Below are positions 52,783 through 61,669 of a stretch of 64,000 nucleotides of DNA, in pieces. Each line of letters begins with the position of its first letter. Position 1 is the stretch's first letter. Source of the DNA: Symbiobacterium sp040797425 (GTDB lineage Bacteria; Bacillota; Sulfobacillia; Symbiobacteriales; Symbiobacteriaceae); assembly GCF_040797425.1 (NCBI RefSeq), contig NZ_JBFNEH010000003.1, forward strand, positions 1-64,000, given 5' to 3'. The notes below the pieces were generated by a model, which made no database searches, was not told where the DNA came from, and saw only the letters and a program-made list of their open reading frames with translations. A program made the position numbers and the translations under genes.

Positions 52783-55452
52783 TCACCGCCTCGCCGCCGG
52801 GTCGCTGAAGCGGCCCCCCATCACCGTCTTCACGAGTTCCATCACGGCGGTGACGCCCAGGGAGAACAGGGCGATCCACAGCCAGTCCTGGGTGTGTACT
52901 TCGTGCAGCTGGAAGACCCGCTCGAGGACGGGCACGGTCATGACGACCACCAGCAGCAGCACGCCCATGATGGTGGCCAGCCAGGCGAACCGGTTCTTGA
53001 AGAGGCCGATGGTCCACACCGGCTTGGTGGTGTTCCGGCAGGAGTGTGCCCAGACCAGCTCGGCCAGGGTGATGGTGGCGAAGGCGTAGGTGGAGCCCAT
53101 CTCCGCGGCGTTGGCCGGGTCCTTCGCCATGCCCAGCGAGTGCGCCCAGAGCACGGCGACGGTCATCAGCACGGCCTGGATGAACATCTGGATCAGCATG
53201 GGCCGGGTGATCACGTTCTCCCTGGGGTCCCGCGGGCGGCGCTCCATGACGCCGGGCTCACTGGGCTCCATGCCCAGGGCGATGGCCGGCAGCGAGTCGG
53301 TGATCAGGTTGATCCAGAGCAGGTGGATCGGCTGGAGCGGCAGGGGCCGGCCCGTGAGCATGGCGGCGGTGATGATGAACAGCTCCGCCAGGTTGGCCGA
53401 GAGCAGGAAGAACGTGAACTTCTGAATGTTGCTGTAGATGGTCCGCCCCTCTTCGATCGCACTGACGATCGTGGCATAGTTGTCGTCCATCAGCACCATG
53501 TCGGAGGCGCCCTTGGCGACGCCCGTGCCGGAGAGGCCCATGGCCACGCCGATGTCGGCCCGCTTGAGGGCCGGGGCGTCGTTCACGCCGTCGCCCGTCA
53601 TCGCCACGATCTCGCCGCGCCGGCGCAGCGCGTCCACGATGCGCAGCTTGTGCTCCGGCGATACCCGGGCGAACACGTTGGCCTTCTGCACGGCCTCCTC
53701 CAGCGCCGCGTCGTCCATCTGGTCCAGCTGGACGCCGCTGTAGCTGGCCGACCGCTCCGCCTCGACGATGCCTACCTCCCGGCCGATCGCCACGGCGGTG
53801 TCCACGTGGTCGCCGGTGATCATGATGGTGCGGATGCCGGCCTTCCGAGCCTCAGCGACGGCGGGGGCCGTCTCCGGCCTGGGCGGGTCGGTCATGCCGA
53901 TGAGGCCGACAAAGATCAGGTCTTGCTCCAGCCGCTCCAGGTCGCCCTCGAGCCGGGCCTGCGGGTCGGTGAGGGCGACGGCCAGAACCCGGACGCCCTG
54001 GCCCGCCATCTCGTGGTTGGCGGCCTCGATCGCAGCCCGGTCCGCATCTGAGAGCGGCAGCGTCTCACCGCCCTTGCGGATGCGGTTGGTCAGGCGCAGC
54101 ACCACGTCCGGCGCGCCCTTGACGACGCCGGTGATGCCCTCGGCGGTCAGGTGGTGGAAGGTGGTCATCCGCTTCCGCTCCGACGAGAACGGCACCTCGC
54201 CCAGCCGCGGGTACTGTTTCTCCAGTTGCCGCTTGTCCAGGCCGGCCTGCGCGGCGGCGACTACCAGGGCGGTCTCGGTGGGATCGCCCACGGACTTGTA
54301 GTCCCCTGCCTCTCCCGACAGGCTGGCGTCGCTGCACAGGGCGGCGGCGGCGAGCAGGAGGCCGTGCGGCTCGTCGACAGTGGCCTTGCGGTTCGGGTCG
54401 ACCCATCCCTCGGGGAGCCAGAGGCGGGTGACGGTCATCTGGTTCCTGGTGAGCGTGCCCGTCTTGTCGCTGCAGATGACGGTGGCGGAGCCCAGCGTCT
54501 CCACCGCCGAGAGGCGGCGGATCACGGCGTTGCGGTCCGCCATGCGCTTGGTGCCGATGGCCAGCACGATGGTCACCACGGCCGGCAGGCCCTCGGGGAT
54601 CGTCGCCACGGCCAGCGAGACGGCGACCATGACGACCTCGAGCCAGCCCATGCCGCGGAAGAGCCCCAGCGCACCCACCACGGCGCAGACGATGAGCATC
54701 GCCACGCCCAGCTGCTTCCCGAACTTGGACAGGCGCTGCTGGAGGGGCGTCGCTTCCTCTTCCTCCTCCTGCAGCTTGCCGGCGATGCGGCCGACCTCCG
54801 TCTGCATGCCTGTGGCGATAACGACGCCCTGGCCGCGGCCGAAGGTGACGTACGTGGACATGTAGGCCATGTTCACCCGGTCGGCCATGGCGGTCTCGGC
54901 CTTGAGGAGACGGCCGGCGTCCTTCTCGACGGGGACGGACTCACCGGTGAGCAGCGACTCGTCGATGCGCAGCATCACCGACTGGGTGAGGCGCAGGTCG
55001 GCCGGGACCGGGTCGCCGGCCTCCAGCAGGACCACGTCGCCCGGCACCAGGTCCCGGCTGTCGATGCTCACCACCTCGCCCTCCCGCAGGACCCGGCACG
55101 TGGGGGCGGTCAGCTGCTTCAGGGCGGACAGCGCCTGGTCGGCCTTGAACTCCTGCACGATGCCAAGCGCCGCGTTCAGGATCACGATCGCCATGATCGC
55201 ACCGGCGTCGAGCATCTCGCCCAGCAGGAACGAGAGCGCTGCCGCCACCAGCAGGATGATGACCAGGAAGTCGCTGAACTGCTCCGCGACCATGGCCCAG
55301 ATGCTCTTCTTCTTCTCCTCGACCAGCTTATTGGGCCCGTACCGGGTGAGCCGGTCGGCCGCCTCCTGGCGGGAAAGACCTGTGGAAAGGGTCGTTTCCA
55401 GTTCCGATGCCACATCCGCGACGGGTCGAGAGTGCCAGTGGTGTGTCGACAA
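52783..55452 (-). CDS. P-type calcium-transporting ATPase (SERCA/PMR1-like)
   Basis: An 889-aa membrane pump. It has the cation-ATPase N-terminal domain (VADVASELETTLSTGLSRQEAADRLTRYGPNKL), the actuator TGES, the calcium-site helix motif ATIPEGLPAVVTI, the phosphorylation site ICSDKTGTLTRNQ near residue 330 and KGAPDVVLRL. The hinge TGDGVNDAPALKRADIGVAMG comes next, and the C-terminal helices include NLAELFIITAAM and LLWINLITDSLPAIALGMEPSEP. TTG 55452 is the start: GGGGGGAT lies 5-6 nt before it on the minus strand. It is divergent from uppP, with AT-rich sequence at 55475-55500. Confidence 0.93.
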   Translation of the reverse strand: MSTHHWHSRPVADVASELETTLSTGLSRQEAADRLTRYGPNKLVEEKKKSIWAMVAEQFSDFLVIILLVAAALSFLLGEMLDAGAIMAIVILNAALGIVQEFKADQALSALKQLTAPTCRVLREGEVVSIDSRDLVPGDVVLLEAGDPVPADLRLTQSVMLRIDESLLTGESVPVEKDAGRLLKAETAMADRVNMAYMSTYVTFGRGQGVVIATGMQTEVGRIAGKLQEEEEEATPLQQRLSKFGKQLGVAMLIVCAVVGALGLFRGMGWLEVVMVAVSLAVATIPEGLPAVVTIVLAIGTKRMADRNAVIRRLSAVETLGSATVICSDKTGTLTRNQMTVTRLWLPEGWVDPNRKATVDEPHGLLLAAAALCSDASLSGEAGDYKSVGDPTETALVVAAAQAGLDKRQLEKQYPRLGEVPFSSERKRMTTFHHLTAEGITGVVKGAPDVVLRLTNRIRKGGETLPLSDADRAAIEAANHEMAGQGVRVLAVALTDPQARLEGDLERLEQDLIFVGLIGMTDPPRPETAPAVAEARKAGIRTIMITGDHVDTAVAIGREVGIVEAERSASYSGVQLDQMDDAALEEAVQKANVFARVSPEHKLRIVDALRRRGEIVAMTGDGVNDAPALKRADIGVAMGLSGTGVAKGASDMVLMDDNYATIVSAIEEGRTIYSNIQKFTFFLLSANLAELFIITAAMLTGRPLPLQPIHLLWINLITDSLPAIALGMEPSEPGVMERRPRDPRENVITRPMLIQMFIQAVLMTVAVLWAHSLGMAKDPANAAEMGSTYAFATITLAELVWAHSCRNTTKPVWTIGLFKNRFAWLATIMGVLLLVVVMTVPVLERVFQLHEVHTQDWLWIALFSLGVTAVMELVKTVMGGRFSDPAARR

Positions 55453-55656
55453 CGCTATCCCCCCGTTTTTTTCACGTATGTTAACTTTAATATACCGCTA
55501 CCGCGGCCACCGGGAGCATAGGCTATTGGGACCATCGGGGCGATGGCGCGTTGGGACAGAGGGCTACGCCGCTCTGCCCACGGGGGTTCCGCCCCGACGC
55601 CATTCGGACGGGGCCTGCCCGGTGCGCAGGCAACGATAGCCGGTCCCGTTGAGATG

Positions 55657-55665
55657 TGGTACACT
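55657..55665 (+). promoter_or_regulatory. extended -10 promoter of uppP
   Basis: TGGTACACT (TG-G-TACACT) lies about 80 nt upstream of uppP. No good -35 is visible. Confidence 0.55.
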
Positions 55666-55745
55666 GGTGACGCTTCGGCGGGGCACCGGACGCGGGCCAC
55701 GTGGCTGCCCGAGCCGCCGACCGTCAACACGTGAGGAGGATCGGT

Positions 55746-56540
55746 GTGACCGTTTTACAGGCGATTGTTCTTGGCATCGTGCAGGGGCTCGCCGAGTTCC
55801 TGCCCATCTCCAGTTCCGCGCACCTGATCCTGGTGCCCTGGGTGCTGGGCTGGCCGGGCTCGGGCCTGGCCTTCGACCTGGCCCTGCACGTGGGTACCCT
55901 GATTGCGGTCACCATCTACTTCTGGCGCGACCTGCTGAACCTGGCGGTGGAAGGGCTCACCCGGGGCACCCGGACGCCCGCGGGCCGCCTGGCCTGGGGC
56001 ATCGTGCTGGGCACGGTACCGGGGGCAATCTTCGGCGTGCTGATGGAGGACATGGTCGAAGCGGTCTTCCGCCAGTCGATCCTGTCCATCGCCATCCTGC
56101 TGGCCGTGGTGGGCCTGATCCTCTACCTGGCGGACCGATTGGGCGCCAAGCGGCGCTCGCTGGAGGAGATCCGGGTGTCCGACGTAATCTGGATCGGCCT
56201 CGCACAGGCGCTGGCCGTGATCCCCGGCGTGTCCCGGTCGGGTGCGACCATCACCGCCGGCCTGGGCCTGGGGCTGAACCGGGAGACGGCGGCCAGGGTC
56301 TCGTTCCTGCTGGGCTGGCCCATCATCCTGGGCGGCGCCATCCTGGTCATCCCCGACGCGGACCCGTCCATGTTCACCCCGGCCTTCTTCGCCGGGGTCG
56401 CCGCCGCGGCCGTGAGCGGCTACGCCGTGATCGCCGTGCTGCTGCAGTACCTGCAGAAAGGATCGTACCTGGTGTTCGCGTGGTACCGGGCGATCGTGGC
56501 GGCGCTGGCCGTTCTCCTGCTCCTGGTGCGGGGCGCGTGA
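55746..56540 (+). CDS. uppP: undecaprenyl-diphosphatase (BacA family)
   Basis: Dephosphorylates undecaprenyl pyrophosphate to recycle the wall-lipid carrier and confers bacitracin resistance. A 264-aa integral membrane protein with about eight helices. The active-site motifs are EFLPISSSAHL (residues 17-27) and PGVSRSGATI (near 159). GTG 55746 lies 5-6 nt after GAGGAGGAT. It is followed by its own terminator. Confidence 0.94.
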   Translation: MTVLQAIVLGIVQGLAEFLPISSSAHLILVPWVLGWPGSGLAFDLALHVGTLIAVTIYFWRDLLNLAVEGLTRGTRTPAGRLAWGIVLGTVPGAIFGVLMEDMVEAVFRQSILSIAILLAVVGLILYLADRLGAKRRSLEEIRVSDVIWIGLAQALAVIPGVSRSGATITAGLGLGLNRETAARVSFLLGWPIILGGAILVIPDADPSMFTPAFFAGVAAAAVSGYAVIAVLLQYLQKGSYLVFAWYRAIVAALAVLLLLVRGA

Positions 56541-56811
56541 GCGACGGGCGGTGGGCTGTGAGCCCCGCCCCTCGGCTCGTCGGCAGTGGGCATATGGAGA
56601 GCGGCACCGCCCTGGACGGCGATGCCGCTTTTCGCGGGCGCCCGTGCACTCCTGGTGGTGCCCGCCGGACGCCCGCCGCCGTCATGTCGGCGGCGGGGGA
56701 ACCCGTGCCCCGGCGTTGGGCCGTTGGTGTCCGCGCCAGCAGCTCACAGGCGGGCATGGGAGGTGATCGGCCCGTGGTCCCCCAGCAGGCCCCGCTTTAG
56801 GCCCGGGCTCC
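56541..56811. other. intergenic region after uppP
   Basis: Apart from the uppP terminator at 56600, nothing is recognised here. Confidence 0.5.
56600..56633 (+). terminator. intrinsic terminator of uppP
   Basis: AGCGGCA-C-CGCC (56600-56611) pairs with GGCG-A-TGCCGCT (56618-56629), followed by TTTCG. Confidence 0.7.
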
Positions 56812-56850
56812 TCCTTCTCAGATGAGGTCCCAGGCTGCATCTGAGAAGGA
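56812..56850 (+). promoter_or_regulatory. perfect 13-bp inverted repeat upstream of the amidoligase
   Basis: TCCTTCTCAGATG (56812-56824) and CATCTGAGAAGGA (56838-56850) form a perfect 13-bp stem around a 13-nt spacer. The right arm runs directly into AAAGGAAGGAAGAG, the ribosome binding site of the next gene. It could be a repressor operator or an RNA hairpin that controls translation. Confidence 0.65.
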
Positions 56851-56864
56851 AAGGAAGGAAGAGC

Positions 56865-57803
56865 ATGTGGCCGAAGGCGGTTGACTGGCAAGCGCTCCGG
56901 TTCGGGGTGGAGATCGAGTTCGTGGGCGGAGACCCGGGGGGCGTGGTGCTCTTGCCCGGGTGGAAGATGCTCCTCGACGAGCAGCAGATAGATGACACGG
57001 GCGAGGCGTCGGGTGCCGAACTCATCTCTCCGCCGCTGTTGTGGCGGGACCGGGGCGAGATCCGGGAGATGCTGGCCCGGCTCGCGGCCGCGGGTGCCCG
57101 GGCGAACTGGAGCTGCGGACTGCATGTGCACGTGGGGCTGGAGCCGTGGGGGCAGGATGTCGTGCTGCCCCTGGTTGACGCCGCCCTGGCGCACCAGGAG
57201 GCGCTGCAGACGCTGCTCAGCACGGCCGAGCACCGGCTGATCTACTGCCCTCCGGTGGTACCGGCGATGCGCGAGCGGTACCTGATGCGGCCCGAGCGGC
57301 AGGCGCTGGTGCACCGCGGGCGGCCGCAGTCGCACCGGTGCGGTGTGAACGCGGCGGCCTGGTTCGATTACGGGTCCGTAGAGATTCGCTACGCCAACGG
57401 TTCGCTCGAGTACGATGCGGTCGTGAACACGGTGGAACTCTGCCTGCGCTTCGTCGGCGCGGTGGGGGAGGGGCGCCTCGGCACCGCACCCGAAGGGGAG
57501 CGGGCTCCGGAGGCGACTGGCACGGAGGCGGCGGCTGCGCTGGCCGAGGCCCTGGGTGCGCCCGTTGCGGGCTACCCGCCGCCTCAGGCCGCGCCGCTCT
57601 GGTACCGGGAGCGCATGTGGATGGAGGATGTGCTGCTGCCCGTGCTGGAGCCCCTGGTGCGGGCCCGGTTGTCCGGGGCGGAGATTCTCTCCATCCGCCC
57701 CGTCACCGCCGGCTTCCGGGTCACGGCCGAGGGGCCGGACCAGCGCTGCACCTCCTTCCTGGCCCATCCCCGGCCAGACGGGTGGCGGCTGGAGCCCGCC
57801 TGA
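56865..57803 (+). CDS. putative amidoligase (COOH-NH2 ligase fold)
   Basis: A 312-aa protein matching the Amidoligase_2 family, related to glutamine synthetase and gamma-glutamylcysteine ligase folds. Motifs are FGVEIEF (13-19), SGAELISPPL (49-58), CGLHVHVGL (84-92) and VNAAAWFDYGSVEIRYANGSLE (161-182), which supply the metal- and ATP-binding acidic residues and histidines. Such enzymes are predicted to form isopeptide or amide bonds in wall, peptide or toxin-like metabolism and often lie with a gamma-glutamylcyclotransferase or ATP-grasp gene. None is beside it here. The substrate is unknown. Confidence 0.75.
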   Translation: MWPKAVDWQALRFGVEIEFVGGDPGGVVLLPGWKMLLDEQQIDDTGEASGAELISPPLLWRDRGEIREMLARLAAAGARANWSCGLHVHVGLEPWGQDVVLPLVDAALAHQEALQTLLSTAEHRLIYCPPVVPAMRERYLMRPERQALVHRGRPQSHRCGVNAAAWFDYGSVEIRYANGSLEYDAVVNTVELCLRFVGAVGEGRLGTAPEGERAPEATGTEAAAALAEALGAPVAGYPPPQAAPLWYRERMWMEDVLLPVLEPLVRARLSGAEILSIRPVTAGFRVTAEGPDQRCTSFLAHPRPDGWRLEPA

Positions 57804-57853
57804 CGGACCCGCACCGCTTCGCACATCTCGGGTCCTGCCCTGCGCCCTGGCCG

Positions 57854-59002
57854 TCACGCCCGGCGCAACCGCATACCCACGGCCACGAGCCGGAGCGCCC
57901 GCTCGGTGGCATCCGCCACGTAGGCGGCGCCGCTGGCCATGGCCGCGTCCAGGTCCACCGGCCCAGGGACGATGGGGAGCGCCGCATCGATGCCCACATC
58001 GTAGATGCGCCGGTGGTCCCGCCCGAGTCCGCCGGAGATGCAGATGACCGGCACGCCGTGGCGCCGGGCGGCCTGGGCCACGCCCATTGGGGTCTTGCCG
58101 TGGGCGGTCTGAAAATCGGTGTTGCCCTCACCGGTGAGACAGAGGTCCGCATCCGTCAGGTGGCGCTCGAGGCCCGTGGCTTCTACCACGATCTCGACGC
58201 CGCGGCGGAGCCGGGCGTTCAGCAGCGCCATCAGCCCCGCCCCCAGGCCGCCGGCGGCGCCGGCACCCGGAACGTTCTCCACGTCCCTGCCCAGGTCGCG
58301 GCGGATCACCTCGGCCCACCGGCGCAGGGCGGCGTCCAGCTGCGCCACCATCTCCGGCGTGGCGCCCTTCTGCGGCCCGAAGACCGCAGAGGCGCCCCGG
58401 GGGCCGGTGAGGGGGTTGTCGACGTCGCACGCCACCGTGATCTCCACGGCGCTGAGGCGGGGGTCGAGGCCGCTCGTGTCGATGCGATCCAGGCGGGCCA
58501 GTTCGGCCCCGCCGGGGCCCAGGTCCTGTCCGGCGGCATCCAGCAGCCGCACGCCCAGGGCCTGGGCCATGCCCGCGCCGCCGTCGTTGGTGGCGCTGCC
58601 GCCGATGCCGATGATCAGGCGCGCCGCGCCTTCGTCCAGCGCGCGGCGGATCAGCTCGCCGGTGCCGTAGGTCGTGGTGATGAGGGGGTTCCGGCGCTCC
58701 CGGGGAACCAGGGGGAGGCCGGAGGCCTGGGCCATCTCGATGACGGCCGTCCGGCCGTCGCCGAGGATGCCGAACGTGGCCTGCACCGGCTCGCCCAGGG
58801 GCCCGCGGACCGCGGTGGTGATCAGCCGGCCGCCGGTGGCGTCTACCAGCGCCTGCACCGTGCCCTCGCCGCCATCGGCCATGGGTACCAGGGCGAGCTC
58901 GGCATCGGGGAGGACGCGCAGCACCCCGGCGGCCATCGCCTCCGCCACCTGGGCCGCAGTCAGGGAGCCCTTGTAGGAGTCTGGGGCGATCACGATCTTC
59001 AT
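57854..59002 (-). CDS. glycerate kinase (GK-II, GarK/GlxK family)
   Basis: Phosphorylates D-glycerate. The 382-aa protein has the family signatures KIVIAPDSYKGSLTAAQVAEAM at the start, PMADGGEGTVQALVDATGG near residue 40, ITTTYGTGELIRRAL near 107, IGIGGSATNDGGAGMAQALG near 131, VFGPQKGAT near 207, and DLCLTGEGNTDFQTAHGKTPMGVAQAARRHGVPVICISGGLG near 288. The ATG at 59002 follows GGGAGGG on the minus strand. It converges on the amidoligase gene and has no glyoxylate genes nearby. Confidence 0.93.
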   Translation of the reverse strand: MKIVIAPDSYKGSLTAAQVAEAMAAGVLRVLPDAELALVPMADGGEGTVQALVDATGGRLITTAVRGPLGEPVQATFGILGDGRTAVIEMAQASGLPLVPRERRNPLITTTYGTGELIRRALDEGAARLIIGIGGSATNDGGAGMAQALGVRLLDAAGQDLGPGGAELARLDRIDTSGLDPRLSAVEITVACDVDNPLTGPRGASAVFGPQKGATPEMVAQLDAALRRWAEVIRRDLGRDVENVPGAGAAGGLGAGLMALLNARLRRGVEIVVEATGLERHLTDADLCLTGEGNTDFQTAHGKTPMGVAQAARRHGVPVICISGGLGRDHRRIYDVGIDAALPIVPGPVDLDAAMASGAAYVADATERALRLVAVGMRLRRA

Positions 59003-59409
59003 GGCAAGCCCTCCCAGGGGTTGAGTTGCGTCCGACGGCACTTGACGGACCGCAGGATCCTGCCCCCCGTGCGGCGTCCGGACGTTTCCCGACAGGGTCC
59101 GATTCTCCTCTGGCTGTTTGTGCCTATTTTGACTCAGGAAAAACCGGCCAGGGGGTCGTAGGCCATGTGAACCATTCCGCCGGTGTGCGACGCGGGGCGG
59201 CTACATCGTTGCCGAGCACGGTCCGGTGCAGCGTGCCGGGGTTCCGGGACGGCACCCTGCGGGCCTGTGCCCTTCCGCCCGTGCAGGGCGGGTGCAGCAG
59301 CGGGAGTGGGCGAGACGCACATGCCTTAATTAGTTCTATATCCCTATATTCCTACCGTTTTGGCATAGCTATACTCGGGGTTAACAGACACGAGAGGGGA
59401 GGGCCCGCA
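59003..59409. other. 400-bp intergenic region
   Basis: No gene is seen. An AT-rich stretch at 59325-59395 holds TATACT (59370-59375), a candidate -10 for the CPBP-protease gene, without a clear -35. Confidence 0.45.
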
Positions 59410-60987
59410 GTGCACGTGCAGCAGGCGATTCGCAACGCCAACCTCCTGCTCCTGGTTACCGTCGTCCTGGTAATCCTGCCGGGCAGTCTCGCACAGCGCC
59501 TGGATGTCGGCAGCGGGCTCATCTTCACCGAACTGGTCTGCATCCTCCTGCCCACGCTGCTGCTGATCCGGCGGGAGGGCGCAGATTGGCGTGAGGCGGC
59601 GGCCTGGCGGGGCGCACGCCCCGAGGAGTTGCGGCTGGCCATCCCCATCGGCTTCGGCGCGTGGGCGCTCGGGACGTCGATTACAGGCCTGATGATCGCC
59701 TTCACCGGGTATCAGGCGCCGGGGCTGACGTCGCCCGAGTCCGTTGCCGCCGGCCTCGTCCTCTTCGTGGCCCTTACGGTGTTTGCGCCCGTCTGCGAGG
59801 AGATTCTCTTCCGGGGTTACATCTTCCGGGCCTACGCGCTCTGTGGCCCCCGGTGGGCCGTGGTGGGCTCGGCCCTGCTGTTCGCGTTCTACCATCTGCG
59901 CCTGCAGGGTCTGCCCGGGCTCTTGCCCGCGGCCTTCGCCCTGGGCGCCCTCCGCTGGCGGACGGGATCGCTGTTGCCCGGCGTGCTGGCCCACGCGGCG
60001 CAGAACTCGGTGTCGGCGACCATCCTGTTGCTCTCTGCCCTGGGCGTGACTCTGCCCGATCCGCTGCTGATGGGGATCATGCTGGCGATGCTCCTTGCGG
60101 GCTTCGTCGCCTTCCGCCGCCTCCTGCGGCTCAGCCCGGCGCCCTCGGCGGGCGAGGGGGAACGCGCCGCCCGGACGGGACTCGGCGGGCTCTGGCCCCT
60201 GATCCCATTCGCGGCGGTCTACGTCTTGGCCGCGGCGGCCGAGACCGGTGTGATCTCCGTGCCCGGCGCTGCGCCTGCGGTGCCCGCGGAACCGCCGGCG
60301 CTGGAGGCTGTCACCTTCGAGCGCCCGCAGGTCTGGCGTTACGAGATCCGCAACGTCGCCGACGACGTGGTGGGCAGCATGGAATGCCGCCTTACCCCCG
60401 AGCCCACCAGCTACGCGCTGCGCTGCACCTCCGCCAACCAGGCGTGGCGCGTCGAGCAGGGGGGCTCCACCTTCCAGTCCGACGCGACCACGGGGGAGAT
60501 CGCCATCCGGTGGAACAGGGCGGACCTCCGGCTGCTGGAGCTGAGCGATCGGGTGTCGTGGACGGAGAGCGCGGTCCGCCACGAGACCCGGGTCGAACCG
60601 GCGGGCGACGGGCTGCGCCTCACGGTGCGGGTGACCATGCCCGGGGGCGCCAGCGAGCATTCCGCGAGCATGGCGCTGCCGGCTGGCGCCGTCCTGGCCC
60701 AGGAGCTGCCCTGGCGGCTCTCCCTGGCCGTCATGACGGAGGAGCGGACGGATATGATAGCCCTCGCGACGCCCCTGAAGTGGAACCCGGAGTCTGGGAC
60801 CTCGGCGCCGGCCATCGAGCCGGTCGGACTCTCTCTCACGCGGGCCAGGGCGGAGACAGGCGATGCGTGGCAGGCCACGCTGGGCGACCGGCTGGAGGCG
60901 TGGTACGCCGCTGACGCTCCCCACACGCTGCTCCGGTTCGATTACGTGGGCCATTCGTACCGCCTCGTGGAACAGCGAACAGAGTAG
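59410..60987 (+). CDS. CPBP-family intramembrane metalloprotease fused to a C-terminal soluble domain
   Basis: A 525-aa protein. Residues 1-240 form the CPBP/Abi (CAAX protease-like) membrane domain: CEEILFRGYIFRAY with Glu130, Glu131 and Arg135, LLFAFYHLRL with His162, and HAAQNS near 198. Another helix lies near 255-285. Residues about 290-525 are a beta-rich outer domain with no known motif (VWRYEIRNVADDVVGSMECRLTPEPTSYALRCTS...), carrying one cysteine pair. Simple CPBP proteins are 200-300 aa, so the extension is unusual. GTG 59410 follows GAGGGGAGGG. Confidence 0.8.
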   Translation: MHVQQAIRNANLLLLVTVVLVILPGSLAQRLDVGSGLIFTELVCILLPTLLLIRREGADWREAAAWRGARPEELRLAIPIGFGAWALGTSITGLMIAFTGYQAPGLTSPESVAAGLVLFVALTVFAPVCEEILFRGYIFRAYALCGPRWAVVGSALLFAFYHLRLQGLPGLLPAAFALGALRWRTGSLLPGVLAHAAQNSVSATILLLSALGVTLPDPLLMGIMLAMLLAGFVAFRRLLRLSPAPSAGEGERAARTGLGGLWPLIPFAAVYVLAAAAETGVISVPGAAPAVPAEPPALEAVTFERPQVWRYEIRNVADDVVGSMECRLTPEPTSYALRCTSANQAWRVEQGGSTFQSDATTGEIAIRWNRADLRLLELSDRVSWTESAVRHETRVEPAGDGLRLTVRVTMPGGASEHSASMALPAGAVLAQELPWRLSLAVMTEERTDMIALATPLKWNPESGTSAPAIEPVGLSLTRARAETGDAWQATLGDRLEAWYAADAPHTLLRFDYVGHSYRLVEQRTE

Positions 60988-61001
60988 GATCACGATTCGA
61001 A

Positions 61002-61034
61002 CGGGGGTGCCCCACCAGGGGCACCCCCGCTTCC
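61002..61034 (+). terminator. intrinsic terminator after the CPBP-protease gene
   Basis: CGGGGGTGCCCC (61002-61013) pairs perfectly with GGGGCACCCCCG (61018-61029) around ACCA, followed by CTTCC. Confidence 0.78.
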
Positions 61035-61061
61035 ATGCGGTGTGCGCACGGCCGGCCCAAG

Positions 61062-61166
61062 CTAGAGCCAGCGTCTGCGCAGCTCGTGCTTCAGGATCTT
61101 CCCGTTGGAGTTGCGGGGCAGCGCCGGGACCGGCTCGTGTTCGACGCTGAGGAGGAAGTCAAACAC
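61062..61166 (-). pseudogene. 34-codon remnant of an AMP-forming acyl-CoA ligase with intact expression signals
   Basis: On the minus strand a frame ending at 61062 reads ...EHEPVPALPRNSNGKILKHELRRRWL, the exact C-terminal signature of acyl-CoA synthetases (LPRNxxGKILKxELR, with the catalytic Lys). Everything else of the roughly 520-aa enzyme is missing. The fragment has AGAAGGGAGG 7 nt before a GTG at 61166, and a TTGACC/TATAGT promoter at 61202-61231. It is best explained as a gene collapsed by an internal deletion that kept promoter, start and the last codons. A functional 34-aa peptide is possible but unproven. Confidence 0.8.
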
Positions 61167-61201
61167 GAGGCGGCCTCCCTTCTCTACATCTGATAGATCC
61201 A

Positions 61202-61231
61202 ACTATACCTTTAACTCTGACTTTTGGTCAA
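61202..61231 (-). promoter_or_regulatory. promoter of the acyl-CoA ligase remnant
   Basis: On the minus strand TTGACC (61231-61226), an 18-nt spacer and TATAGT (61207-61202). Transcription would start near 61195, about 30 nt before the GTG. Confidence 0.65.
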
Positions 61232-61234
61232 GGT

Positions 61235-61598
61235 GGATGGGTCCCGTCCCACGGGGCGCCGACGGCTGGCGGGGGAGCGGGCGTCGGCCGGTGGCGAGGG
61301 AGTGTACTCCCGCCGCGTGCGCTCTGTTCGCCGTTGTTGTTGATCGTCGTGCCGGCGGATTGCCACTGCCGCGGACGTCGGTAAGTAGCCGGCAAAGTGA
61401 GCGATCCAAGGGGCCAGCTGTCCCCGGTCGTCATCAACAGCCGCTGCGAACAGAGCGGACGGCACGGGGCACCCCCCACCTGGGCGGCCGCCCACAGGCC
61501 TCTCCAGTCCCAGGCGGTCGTCAACGCAGATGCGACCGGCCACGGGCGAGAAACGAGCGGACTGCAGGGGGCAACCTGCGGTCCGCGGCGAGCAGGCA
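61235..61598. other. 360-bp GC-rich non-coding region
   Basis: No gene, promoter or strong hairpin is recognised. It lies between the ligase remnant and a minus-strand hypothetical gene and may be decayed sequence from the same deletion. Confidence 0.4.
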
Positions 61599-61632
61599 AA
61601 ATCCGGGCATAGCCGATTGGGCGCCCGGATTT
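61599..61632 (-). terminator. terminator of the minus-strand hypothetical gene
   Basis: AAATCCGGGC (61599-61608) pairs with GCCCGGATTT (61623-61632). On the minus strand ATTTTGCC follows. It lies 38 nt after the gene's stop. Confidence 0.65.
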
Positions 61633-61669
61633 GCGTTTCCACGATGGCGTTGTAAGCGGAGGAGCGATC

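Noticed and set aside
59026..59409. Upstream extension of the CPBP-protease frame
   Set aside because: The 128 extra codons have no protein-like pattern; GTG 59410 has an excellent ribosome binding site.
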